Of a stretch of DNA of 64,000 bases, positions 25,711 to 33,643 are shown piece after piece. This DNA is from Paraglaciecola sp030730205 (GTDB lineage Bacteria; Pseudomonadota; Gammaproteobacteria; Enterobacterales; Alteromonadaceae). The translations under genes and the position numbers were made by a program. The DNA is taken from assembly GCF_052119645.1 (NCBI RefSeq), contig NZ_JBGQOM010000015.1, positions 4,251-68,250 on the forward strand, in the 5' to 3' direction. Within the stretch, counting starts at the first letter, position 1. Each line of letters opens with the position of its first letter. Under the pieces are notes generated by a model. The model searched no databases and was not told where the DNA came from. It was given only the letters and a program-made list of their open reading frames with translations.

Positions 25711-26484
25711 ATGTCCAAAATGAGCAAGAGAAACCTTATTGCTTCTGCCGTCGTTGGTGCTTTTGCACTCGGTAGCAGCGCCGTTGTCTCTGCAGACACG
25801 TTAAATGAACTTCACAAAGAAGAATCAAAAATTCATGTGGCTGCAGCGAACTCCCAAGAGAAAATAAATAATCTTTATGAGCAATCTCAAGAATTATTTG
25901 CTGAGTATCGTGCAGTAGTAGACGAAACTGAGAATCTTAAAGTTTATAATGACTACGTAGCAACACTTGTTGCTGATCAGCAACGAGGTATTGATTCTCT
26001 ACAACGTCAGATCGATGGCATTGAAGGTGTTAAACGCGGCGTAGTTCCGTTGATGTTTAGAATGATCGACAGTTTAGAGAAATTCATTGATCTGGATATT
26101 CCAATTAACTTGGAAGAGCGTAAAGCCCGTATTGAACGTCTTCGTGATGTAATGGGTAATTCAAACGTTACAACTTCTGAACAATTCCGTCAGGTTATTG
26201 AAGCGTATCAAATTGAAAACCAATATGGACGAGGTATTCGTTCATACAAAGGCACTATCGATTTTCAAGGTACAGATATTACAGTTGATTTCTTCAATTT
26301 GGGTAGAACAGCTTTAATTGCATTATCACTAGACCAGAAGAACGCTTGGTTGTGGGATAATAACGCACGTGAGTGGCAAGTACTTGGTGATGAATACCTA
26401 AGCTCTGTAATTACTGCTGTACGTATGGCCAATAAACTTGTGCCAGCTGACCTTATTAAGTTACCAATCAAAGCTGCGGAGTAA
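25711..26484 (+). CDS. DUF3450 periplasmic coiled-coil protein of the TonB2 cluster
   Basis: 257 aa from the ATG at 25711; a TTG three codons upstream also lies in frame. Signal peptide NLIASAVVGAFALGSSAVVSA, then a coiled coil (about residues 30-120) and a beta-rich C-terminal part (YKGTIDFQGTDITVDFFNLGRTALIALSLDQKNAWLWDNNAREWQVL). This is the DUF3450 family, regularly first in gammaproteobacterial TonB2 operons. Biochemical role is not known; a periplasmic scaffold for the ExbB/TtpC/TonB complex is a reasonable inference. It starts a tightly spaced six-gene operon (5 bases to the next gene). Confidence 0.85.
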   Translation: MSKMSKRNLIASAVVGAFALGSSAVVSADTLNELHKEESKIHVAAANSQEKINNLYEQSQELFAEYRAVVDETENLKVYNDYVATLVADQQRGIDSLQRQIDGIEGVKRGVVPLMFRMIDSLEKFIDLDIPINLEERKARIERLRDVMGNSNVTTSEQFRQVIEAYQIENQYGRGIRSYKGTIDFQGTDITVDFFNLGRTALIALSLDQKNAWLWDNNAREWQVLGDEYLSSVITAVRMANKLVPADLIKLPIKAAE

Positions 26485-26489
26485 TATTG

Positions 26490-27842
26490 ATGAAACCTGT
26501 ATTTAAATCCATATTGGCAGCTGCGACGATCGCTATGATGGCATCTAGTGCCTATGCCGCCAATTCCCTAGAAGAGTTGTTAGAAGAAGTTAAGAAAAAT
26601 CGCGTTTCTGAAGCGCGTATTAACAAAGACCGTGAAGCTGAGTTTCAATCTGCTCGTGCTGATAAACAGGCCTTGTTGAAAAAAGCTGAAGATGGTCTTA
26701 AAGCTGAGAAAGGCCGTGGTGATCGTTTAACTAAACAGTTTGCTGATAATGAAACAAAGTTAGCCGATAAAGAAATGGAACTTGATCAAGCAACCGGAAC
26801 TTTAGGTGAAATGTTTGGTGTGGTTCGCCAAGCCTCAGCAGAAGCTTATGGTCAAATCTCAACATCTATCGTTAGCGCTGAGTTCCCAGGTCGTGGTGAA
26901 TTTTTAAAGCGTATGTCAGAAGAGTCTAAAGGTCTTCCTAATATTCAAGAATTAGAAGATCTATGGTTTGCCTTACAAACTGAAATGACTGAGTCTGGTC
27001 AAGTATCACGTTTTAGAACTCAAGTTATCAGCTTAGATGGTGGTTCAAACGAACAGGAAGTTGTTCGTGTTGGTACCTTCAACCTAGTTGGTGAGCAAGG
27101 TTATTTAATCTATGACGACAAAGATGAAATCGTTCAGCCTTTAGGCCGTCAACCAGATGGTTATTTGGTGGATTCTGCACAAGAGTTGCGTGGTGCTACT
27201 TCTGGTTTAGTTCCTTTCTATGCTGATCCTTCAAGCGGTGCATTGTTGGGCCTTCTTAAAGAAAAAGCGACGATGATGGAACGTTATCACGCTGGCGGTA
27301 TCGTGGGTTACGTAATCACGGTTATGTTAGCGATTGGTTTGTTAATCGGTTTCTACAAGATTATTACCCTTACGCTTATTGCAGGAAAAATGCGTTCACA
27401 ACTTAAAAATCCTGGTAGTCCCTCTACATCTAATCCTTTAGGTCGTATCCTAACGGTTTATAAAGACAATAAGTCTGCTGACGCTGAAAACCTAGAACTT
27501 AAACTAGATGAAGCAATTTTACGTGAATTACCTAGCATCGAAAGTGGTATTAATATCATTAAGATCTTCGCAGCGATTGCGCCATTATTAGGTCTATTAG
27601 GTACAGTATTAGGTATGATCGCAACTTTCCAACAAATTACGTTGTTCGGTACCGGTGACCCGAAATTGATGGCTGGTAGTATCTCAATGGCACTTGTTAC
27701 TACTGCTCAAGGTATTATTGCAGCGTTACCGTTATTGTTAATGCACAGCATAGTAGCTGGTCGCAGCAAGTCTATCGTTCATATTTTGGATGAGCAAACT
27801 GCAGGCATTATTGCGGCCCACGCTGAGACGGAGAAAGCCTAA
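26490..27842 (+). CDS. ttpC: TtpC-like MotA/TolQ/ExbB proton-channel protein with periplasmic domain
   Basis: 450 aa. Signal sequence (KSILAAATIAMMASSAYAA), long charged coiled coil (about 30-105), a periplasmic domain to about 265, then a membrane helix (GYVITVMLAIGLLIGFYKIITL) and the ExbB/TolQ core with IIKIFAAIAPLLGLLGTVLGMIATFQ and MALVTTAQGIIAALPLLLM. In Vibrio, TtpC is the fourth component needed by the TonB2 system. It lies between DUF3450 and exbB as in Shewanella and Vibrio clusters. The ATG at 26490 follows an in-frame TTG. The name rests on architecture and gene order. Confidence 0.88.
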   Translation: MKPVFKSILAAATIAMMASSAYAANSLEELLEEVKKNRVSEARINKDREAEFQSARADKQALLKKAEDGLKAEKGRGDRLTKQFADNETKLADKEMELDQATGTLGEMFGVVRQASAEAYGQISTSIVSAEFPGRGEFLKRMSEESKGLPNIQELEDLWFALQTEMTESGQVSRFRTQVISLDGGSNEQEVVRVGTFNLVGEQGYLIYDDKDEIVQPLGRQPDGYLVDSAQELRGATSGLVPFYADPSSGALLGLLKEKATMMERYHAGGIVGYVITVMLAIGLLIGFYKIITLTLIAGKMRSQLKNPGSPSTSNPLGRILTVYKDNKSADAENLELKLDEAILRELPSIESGINIIKIFAAIAPLLGLLGTVLGMIATFQQITLFGTGDPKLMAGSISMALVTTAQGIIAALPLLLMHSIVAGRSKSIVHILDEQTAGIIAAHAETEKA

Positions 27843-27843
27843 G

Positions 27844-28368
27844 ATGTTATACCTGATTGGACTATGGGAGTCGGTCAGGGATTTTATCGCTGCCGGTGGC
27901 GACGTGTTATACGTCGTTGCCTTAGCGCTCTTCCTCATGTGGGTCTTTATGATCGAGCGTTATTGGTATTTGTCTTCTGTCTTTCCCAAGCTAAGAAATG
28001 AAATTATAGCTAATTGGGATGCGAGAGAAGATACTACTTCATGGTATGCGCATAGAATCCGTGATACGTGGATTTCACAGGCGTCGGACGGACTAAGCTC
28101 AAGAATGTTGTTAATCAAAACTCTTGTGGCAATGTGTCCTTTAATAGGTTTGCTAGGAACTGTAACTGGTATGATTGGGGTGTTTGAAACAATGGCAACT
28201 CAAGGTACTAGTAATCCTCGTCTTATGGCGGCAGGTATATCTATGGCGACTATTCCGACAATGGCTGGGATGGTAGCAGCTTTATCTGGTGTATTTTTTA
28301 GCTCTCGTTTAGAAGCGAAAGTGAAGATCGCTCGTGAAAAGCTAGTTGATAGTCTACCCCATCATTAA
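27844..28368 (+). CDS. exbB: ExbB-type proton channel subunit of the TonB2 system
   Basis: 174 aa, the short ExbB2 form. The ATG lies one base after the ttpC stop; a longer frame overlapping ttpC is not used. Three membrane helices: about 17-38, then the TolQ/ExbB core (ALVAMCPLIGLLGTVTGMIGVFETM and MATIPTMAGMVAALSGVFF). With ExbD it uses the proton gradient to energise TonB in the inner membrane. The gene set has two MotA/TolQ/ExbB proteins, this and the TtpC-like one, as expected for TonB2. Confidence 0.93.
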   Translation: MLYLIGLWESVRDFIAAGGDVLYVVALALFLMWVFMIERYWYLSSVFPKLRNEIIANWDAREDTTSWYAHRIRDTWISQASDGLSSRMLLIKTLVAMCPLIGLLGTVTGMIGVFETMATQGTSNPRLMAAGISMATIPTMAGMVAALSGVFFSSRLEAKVKIAREKLVDSLPHH

Positions 28369-28380
28369 GGAGAGGGTCTT

Positions 28381-28782
28381 ATGAGTCGAAAAGTTCGAGT
28401 CGAAGAAGAAGATGCTGCGATAGACATGACCCCAATGTTGGATATCGTGTTTATCATGTTGATATTCTTCATCGTAACAACAGTATTCGTTAAAGAAGCT
28501 GGGATAGAAGTTAACAAGCCAGGTGCAAGCCAAGCTGTAATGCCTAAAAATGCTAATATTTTTATAGCGGTAACAGAAAATGGTGATGTCTGGATTGATA
28601 AGCGACAAGTTGATATAGACAGTGTACGAGCAAATTTGGAACGCTTGATGGCGGAACAGCCTTCTGATGTACTTATTATTCAAGCAGATAAAAATGCTGA
28701 CTATGGAGTTGTCATTGAAGTGATGGATCAAATCAAGTCAGCTGGTATTGATCGCATATCTATAGCAACGACGGGCGGTTAA
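28381..28782 (+). CDS. exbD: ExbD-type energy transducer subunit
   Basis: 133 aa, the standard length. The N-terminal helix AIDMTPMLDIVFIMLIFFIVTTVF contains the conserved membrane Asp of ExbD/TolR that moves protons. The periplasmic C-terminal domain (IIQADKNADYGVVIEVMDQIKSAGIDRISIAT) is the usual ExbD fold. AGGAGAGG precedes the ATG. tonB follows one base after the stop. Confidence 0.95.
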   Translation: MSRKVRVEEEDAAIDMTPMLDIVFIMLIFFIVTTVFVKEAGIEVNKPGASQAVMPKNANIFIAVTENGDVWIDKRQVDIDSVRANLERLMAEQPSDVLIIQADKNADYGVVIEVMDQIKSAGIDRISIATTGG

Positions 28783-28783
28783 T

Positions 28784-29398
28784 ATGGGAAGATTATTAGT
28801 TTCAATTTTAGTAGGGGCTGCAATAGCGTTTGGATTGTTTGTGGTAATGGCAAAGTTGATTGAAAATTCATCTAGGCCAGTGGACAAAGTTCCACCATCA
28901 CCAATAATCGATATTGTTATGGCAACACCTGATGATTCTACTCAGACGCGAAAACGAGTACCACCGCCACCGCCACCGCCACCTAAGCAACCGCCTAAAA
29001 TTCAGCCGGTTGAACCTGATGTAGCGAAAGCGAACACAGATGGTTTAGGGTTTAATATGCCTACTATCGATGTGGGTGGCGCTTCGGTTGATATCGGTGG
29101 TGTAGGTGCTATGCAACGTGATGGTGATGCTACACCTATCGTTCGTATCGAGCCTAAATATCCGGTACAAGCCGCACGTGATGGGAAAGAAGGCTGGGTA
29201 AGGCTTTCATTTACTATCAACGAAGTTGGTGGAGTAGAAGACATTGAGGTTGTTGATTCGGAACCAAAACGTATTTTCGATAGAGAAGCTAAACGTGCTC
29301 TAGATAAATGGAAATACAAACCGAAGATCGAAGATGGTAAGCCTATCAAGCAATTTGGGTTAACAGTTCAATTGGACTTTAAGTTGGATCAATCATGA
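28784..29398 (+). CDS. tonB: TonB energy-transducing protein (TonB2 type)
   Basis: 204 aa, short TonB2 form. N-terminal membrane anchor (about 5-27), proline-rich stretch (PPPPPPPPKQPPKIQPVEP, about residues 62-80) spanning the periplasm, and a C-terminal TonB domain with RIEPKYPVQAARDGKEGWVRLSFTI and ALDKWKYKP. It contacts TonB boxes of outer-membrane receptors such as those at 15899 and 21821. Stop overlaps the TPR gene start (ATGA). Confidence 0.95.
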   Translation: MGRLLVSILVGAAIAFGLFVVMAKLIENSSRPVDKVPPSPIIDIVMATPDDSTQTRKRVPPPPPPPPKQPPKIQPVEPDVAKANTDGLGFNMPTIDVGGASVDIGGVGAMQRDGDATPIVRIEPKYPVQAARDGKEGWVRLSFTINEVGGVEDIEVVDSEPKRIFDREAKRALDKWKYKPKIEDGKPIKQFGLTVQLDFKLDQS

Positions 29399-30657
29399 TT
29401 AAAATACATTTTAAAAAATTATGCATGGTTTCAGCCTTTTCAATGGCTACACTGTTGCCAACAGCAGTTTTTGCTCAAGGTGCGCCGGTTGTTTGTCCTG
29501 ATTATAAAAAGGGACCGACAAACATACCAAGTGAAAGAACAGGTAAAAAAGTTTCTAAGGCTTTAGAAGCTTACAACCTGGATCAGGTTGACGAGGCGTT
29601 AACAATTTTGTACGAAATTGACACATCTCAAGAATTTGATCGTGCTTTTACTGACCGTTTCATTGGTAACTTACTGGCGACTCAATCGGATAAAGCAGCT
29701 AAAGCGCTGGAATATCTGAACAAAGCCGTTAATGCTAAAAAGCTAAATGATTTGGAACAGGCCGGTACGCTTCGTTTGATTGCTGATCTTAACATGCAAG
29801 AAAAGAACTACGCTGCTGCAGCGGTTAAGTATAAAGAATGGATGGATTTTACTTGTAAAGAAGATCCTGATGTTTACTTAAGACTTGCAACCGCTTATTA
29901 CGAAGAGCAGAAGTGGGCTGACATTATTGATCCAATCAATAAGTCTATTAAACTTGCTGAAAAACCAAACAAAAACGCCTACGCGCTTAAATTAACTTCT
30001 TATTACAATCGCAAGATGTATAAAGAAACAATTCAGGTAGCTGAAGATACTGTCACTATATTCCCTGATAATAAGGCGAATTGGACTCAACTTGGTTTTT
30101 TCTACATGTTAGTGGAAGATTACAAGAAGGCTTTATCTACTTTTGAAATGGCGCTAAACCAAGGGTATTTGACTAAAGAAGCAGAGATTAAAGCGTTAAT
30201 GCAACTTTATTCTACCAATAATATTCCTTATAAAGCAGCGACCTTGTTTGAAAAGTACATGAAAGAAGGTTTGGTTAAAAAGGATGAGAAAAACTTGTCT
30301 TCTTTAGCCAGCACATGGAACCAGGCGAAAGACCCTAAGAAAGCAGCGGTATATTACGGTCAAGCTGCGGCGCTAAGTTCAGATCCCGATTTGTATTATA
30401 AACAGGGCACTTCGCTTGCTTTGTCTGAGCAATACAAAGATGCATTAGTTGCTTTGCAAAAAGCGCTTGATGCTGGAGCTGACAATGTTGGTCGTATTCA
30501 CATGGTGATGATGGAAGCTAGTTTTTATTCTGGTGACTTCAAAACTGCTTATGTGCATGTGCAAGAAGCTAAAAAAGATTCTTCGACCTCTAGAAGTGCT
30601 AGAAGTTGGGAGCCTTATATAAAAGAGAAAGCTAAAAACCGCGGTATAAAACTGTAG
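29395..30657 (+). CDS. TPR-repeat periplasmic protein of the TonB2 cluster
   Basis: 420 aa. A signal peptide (MVSAFSMATLLPTAVFAQG) and then helical repeats in at least six TPR-like units, for instance LEYLNKAVNAKKLNDLEQAG, WTQLGFFYMLVEDYKKALSTFEMAL and LYYKQGTSLALSEQYKDALVALQKAL. A TPR protein closes many TonB2 operons of Vibrio and Shewanella; its role is not defined, perhaps assembly of the complex. Starts four bases inside tonB. A good terminator follows, so the operon ends here. Confidence 0.85.
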   Translation: MIKIHFKKLCMVSAFSMATLLPTAVFAQGAPVVCPDYKKGPTNIPSERTGKKVSKALEAYNLDQVDEALTILYEIDTSQEFDRAFTDRFIGNLLATQSDKAAKALEYLNKAVNAKKLNDLEQAGTLRLIADLNMQEKNYAAAAVKYKEWMDFTCKEDPDVYLRLATAYYEEQKWADIIDPINKSIKLAEKPNKNAYALKLTSYYNRKMYKETIQVAEDTVTIFPDNKANWTQLGFFYMLVEDYKKALSTFEMALNQGYLTKEAEIKALMQLYSTNNIPYKAATLFEKYMKEGLVKKDEKNLSSLASTWNQAKDPKKAAVYYGQAAALSSDPDLYYKQGTSLALSEQYKDALVALQKALDAGADNVGRIHMVMMEASFYSGDFKTAYVHVQEAKKDSSTSRSARSWEPYIKEKAKNRGIKL

Positions 30658-30673
30658 TTAAACGCCTCTTATA

Positions 30674-30699
30674 AAAAGCCCCATACATTGGGGCTTTTT
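30674..30699 (+). terminator. Intrinsic terminator of the TonB2 operon
   Basis: AAAAGCCCC (30674-30682), a seven-base loop and GGGGCTTTT (30690-30698) followed by T. Starts 16 bases after the TPR gene stop. Confidence 0.88.
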
Positions 30700-30753
30700 A
30701 GTTTTCTTTATTATATATTTTTACAGTTTTTGAAATATTCCGAGTTGTTCCAT

Positions 30754-30954
30754 ATGCCATCATTTGAAACCAAGCTTAATTCACCTTGTATAAGAAATTG
30801 TTGTTTAGATGAAAAAGATATCTGCTTAGGGTGTCACCGAAGTATGGTAGAGATATTGGCTTGGGCAGATGCTGACAAAAGCAAACGTATTGAAATATTA
30901 GTAAACTGTCAAAAACGACAAGCTGAACATTCAAAATTAAAAAAATTGCTGTAG
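30754..30954 (+). CDS. DUF1289 small Cys-rich protein (YdhL-like)
   Basis: 66 aa from the ATG at 30754; the longer frame runs back into the terminator and is unlikely. The pattern SPCIRNCCLDEKDICLGCHRSMVEILAWADADKSKRIEIL is DUF1289, with conserved Cys residues likely to bind a metal. Function unknown in all members. No strong ribosome site is visible before the ATG. dusC starts 50 bases later in the same direction. Confidence 0.85.
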   Translation: MPSFETKLNSPCIRNCCLDEKDICLGCHRSMVEILAWADADKSKRIEILVNCQKRQAEHSKLKKLL

Positions 30955-31004
30955 TCGTTTCTCTAAGCAGTTGTTACTTTTCAATTTAATAATATTGAGG
31001 CTAT

Positions 31005-31934
31005 ATGCATATAACGCTTGCGCCCATGGAAGGTGTGGTCGATAGCTTAATGCGAGACATGCTGACCCGGATTGGCGGGTTTGATCTCTGTGTTACAGAG
31101 TTTATTAGAATAGTTGACCAACTTTTACCAAAACGCGTCTTTTATCGAACTTGCCCTGAGCTACACAATAATTCAATGACACCAGCGGGTGTGCCGGTAA
31201 AAATTCAATTGCTGGGTCAAGATCCAAATTGGTTAGCTGAAAATGCGGCGAGGGCGATAGAGCTTGGCTCTCATGGCCTTGACCTAAATTTTGGCTGTCC
31301 CGCAAAAACAGTGAATAAAAGTCGAGGTGGGGCTATTTTACTAAAGGAACCAGAAACCCTTTATCAGATAGTGAGTGAAGTTCGTAAAGCAGTCCCTCAA
31401 GGCACTATATTGAGTGCTAAAATGCGCTTAGGGTTTAACGATACTTCTTTAGCGTTTGAAAATGCGCAGGCTATTGCTGCAGCGGGAGCCGATTTGTTAG
31501 TAATACATGCTCGTACAAAACTAGACGGCTATAAGCCCCCAGCATATTGGAATTGGATAGCGGAAATTAAGAAGGTTGTTGACATCAACATAGTAGCAAA
31601 TGGTGAAATTTGGTCTGCTCAGGATGCGGTAAATTGCCAAATAAAATCGAATTGCCAAGATATAATGTTGGGAAGGGGGGCCTTAGCTTTACCTAATTTA
31701 GCGCAAGTTATTAAGCAAGGTTCAGGTCAGATGCCTTGGGACGAAGTTCGTATGTTGTTAGTGGCTTATTCGGGTTATGAAATATTTGGAGACAAAGGAC
31801 GATATTTTCCAAATAGACTAAAACAATGGCTCGGTTACTTGAAGTTACAATATCCCCAAGCAGGTATTTTGTTTAACGAGGTTAGGGCGCTTAAAACCGC
31901 CAATGAAATTATTCCGGTGCTTAACAAAGTATGA
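31005..31934 (+). CDS. dusC: tRNA-dihydrouridine(16) synthase DusC
   Basis: 309 aa flavoprotein of the Dus family, the DusC length. Motifs: start APMEGVVDSLMRDMLTRIGGFDLCVTEFIRI, the catalytic Cys in LNFGCPAKTVNKSRGGAILL, KMRLGF, VIHARTK and IVANGEIW. It reduces U16 in tRNA with NADPH and FMN in the cytosol. DusC rather than DusA/B is supported by the APMEGV start and overall sequence. Nothing unusual. Confidence 0.93.
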   Translation: MHITLAPMEGVVDSLMRDMLTRIGGFDLCVTEFIRIVDQLLPKRVFYRTCPELHNNSMTPAGVPVKIQLLGQDPNWLAENAARAIELGSHGLDLNFGCPAKTVNKSRGGAILLKEPETLYQIVSEVRKAVPQGTILSAKMRLGFNDTSLAFENAQAIAAAGADLLVIHARTKLDGYKPPAYWNWIAEIKKVVDINIVANGEIWSAQDAVNCQIKSNCQDIMLGRGALALPNLAQVIKQGSGQMPWDEVRMLLVAYSGYEIFGDKGRYFPNRLKQWLGYLKLQYPQAGILFNEVRALKTANEIIPVLNKV

Positions 31935-31983
31935 GTGTTCTATTATAAGCCGCTAAATTATATTGTTGAGTTCTTTCAGATAT

Positions 31984-32006
31984 AAAAAAGCCAGTTTAAT
32001 ACTGGC
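31984..32006 (-). terminator. Minus-strand terminator of the small gene at 32045
   Basis: GCCAGT/ACTGGC stem (31990-32006 on the plus strand) with six As on its left, so a T-run follows the stem only on the minus strand. It ends the minus gene at 32045-32239, supporting that small gene as real. Confidence 0.8.
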
Positions 32007-32044
32007 TTATCCATTTTTGATGAGATCAAAAGGCTGATTAATGA

Positions 32045-32239
32045 TTAAACGGTTATATCTACCACTGAGCCCACTCTTTCATTTGATGGCGCTGGACGAG
32101 AGGCCTCTGCCGTTTCACTGGACGATTCTAATTCTGTTTTTTGTTGTTGAGATTGCACTTGAACAACTTCTTGTTGAGAGCCTGTTTGTGTAGGGGCTAT
32201 TTGGGCTAGAGAACCTGCGCCAGATGAACTTATTTCCAT
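32045..32239 (-). CDS. Small Ser/Gln/Glu-rich protein of unknown function
   Basis: 64 aa, MEISSSGAGSLAQIAPTQTG at the start, then a low-complexity Gln/Ser/Glu-rich centre and a hydrophobic last stretch (VGSVVDITV). AAGGAG lies seven bases before the ATG and a minus-strand terminator follows 39 bases after the stop, so it looks like a true, separately transcribed gene. There is no signal peptide or membrane helix. I do not recognise a family; the short N-terminal pattern is faintly like small motility-associated proteins, but that is weak. Confidence 0.6.
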   Translation of the reverse strand: MEISSSGAGSLAQIAPTQTGSQQEVVQVQSQQQKTELESSSETAEASRPAPSNERVGSVVDITV

Positions 32240-32274
32240 TTCAAACTCCTTAAATAGTTAATCATGTTATTGCC

Positions 32275-32946
32275 TTAGTGTAGTTGCTTATTATCTGTTC
32301 TGCTACTTAATATAAGGTCACCTAGTATTTTTTCCATGTCTTTAGCGATAATTGCTTGAGCTTCCGCGTTAGGGTGAATGCCATCTGCTTGCATTAATTT
32401 TTTGTTTAAGGCGATATTTTGTAAAAAAAACGGAATGAGAGGTACTCGATGTTTACTCGCCAGGGATTCATACGCAGCGCTAAACATGTCTGTATAACGT
32501 TTTCCATAATTTGTTGGTATTGCCATGGCTTGAAGAAATACCGCGGCGCCAGAGTCAATTGATTGGCTGATAATTGAATCTAAATTTTCCATCATTTTAC
32601 CAACTGGGTGTCCTTGAAGGCCGTCATTGCCACCTAATTCAATATACACATGCGTTGGTTTGTTTTGTTCAAGCAAACGTGGTAAACGAGCTAGCGCACC
32701 GTCAGTTGTTTCACCGCTAATTGCACCATTTATGATTGTAATAGACTTACCTTGCCACATATCTTGTAACAAACTAACCCAACCTTCTGTTTGAGAAATA
32801 CCATAGCCCGCACTTAAGCTATCTCCAAGTATTAATAGCCTTGTCTCTTTCGCCATGAGTTGATCTGAAAAAAGCAAAACTGGTATAAGTAAGACAACGA
32901 TTTTTAATTTAATTTTCAATAATTTGATAAGTTTGAAAAACACCAT
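32275..32946 (-). CDS. tesA: Periplasmic GDSL acyl-CoA thioesterase I / lysophospholipase L1 TesA
   Basis: 223 aa. SGNH hydrolase blocks: GDSLSAGYG (Ser), GEISGETTDG-type block II (NGAISGETTDGALARL), GGNDGL (Asn) and DGIHPNAEAQ (Asp, His). A basic n-region (FFKLIKLLKIKLK), hydrophobic core and LMA cleavage place it in the periplasm. The start at 32946 has GGAG three bases upstream; an open-frame Met at 32979 lies further back. The ATG and the divergent ybbA ATG share one CATG. tesA divergent from ybbA-ybbP is the E. coli arrangement. Confidence 0.92.
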   Translation of the reverse strand: MVFFKLIKLLKIKLKIVVLLIPVLLFSDQLMAKETRLLILGDSLSAGYGISQTEGWVSLLQDMWQGKSITIINGAISGETTDGALARLPRLLEQNKPTHVYIELGGNDGLQGHPVGKMMENLDSIISQSIDSGAAVFLQAMAIPTNYGKRYTDMFSAAYESLASKHRVPLIPFFLQNIALNKKLMQADGIHPNAEAQAIIAKDMEKILGDLILSSRTDNKQLH

Positions 32947-33643
32947 GACTCCTATAAAAATGATAAGCACAAACAGCATTAGTAAAACAGTAAGTACTAC
33001 TCAAGGTCAATTAGAGATCTTAAAACCTATTAGTTTTGACGTTAGTGAAGGTGAATCTATTGCCATCGTGGGTGCATCAGGCTCGGGAAAATCAACCTTA
33101 TTAAGTTTATTAGCAGGGCTTGATGAAGTCAGTTCTGGCGAGATTTTCATAGACGGCCAGGCTATGCATACTATGAACGAAGAACAGAGGGCTCAACTAA
33201 GGGGGGCTAAAGTAGGATTTATATTCCAGAGTTTCATGTTGGTACAAAGCTTAACCGCTATTGAAAATATTATGTTACCAGCCGAAATCGCTGGTCTCAA
33301 CGACGCTAGAAGCAAAGCGCTAAAACTCCTTCAGTTGGTTGGTTTGGATCATCGTGCAAAACATTATCCAAATCAACTTTCAGGTGGCGAACAGCAGCGC
33401 GTAGCTATAGCTAGAGCGTTTATCACCCAACCCAAAATTTTATTCGCGGATGAACCCACTGGTAATTTAGATGCGAGTAACAGTGACAAGGTCGAACAAC
33501 TGTTATTTGATTTGAATAGAGAGTTAAATACCACCTTAATTCTGGTGACCCATGATCCCAAGCTCGCTGCTAAGTGCCAAAGACAATTGCAAATGCATGC
33601 GGGAGCACTAAGTGAAATAACATCGAGTGAGAACGCTGAATGA
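32945..33643 (+). CDS. ybbA: ABC transporter ATP-binding protein YbbA
   Basis: 232 aa from the ATG at 32945. LolD/MacB-type ATPase: Walker A GASGSGKS, Q-loop FQSFML, signature LSGGEQQR, Walker B ILFADEPTGNLD and switch THD. It pairs with YbbP, which begins four bases before its stop. Substrate unknown; in E. coli the pair sits next to tesA and may extrude a lipid-like or hydrophobic product. I see no ribosome site before the 32945 ATG or before the next ATG at 32960, and the upstream bases lie inside the divergent tesA coding region. Confidence 0.9.
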   Translation: MTPIKMISTNSISKTVSTTQGQLEILKPISFDVSEGESIAIVGASGSGKSTLLSLLAGLDEVSSGEIFIDGQAMHTMNEEQRAQLRGAKVGFIFQSFMLVQSLTAIENIMLPAEIAGLNDARSKALKLLQLVGLDHRAKHYPNQLSGGEQQRVAIARAFITQPKILFADEPTGNLDASNSDKVEQLLFDLNRELNTTLILVTHDPKLAAKCQRQLQMHAGALSEITSSENAE

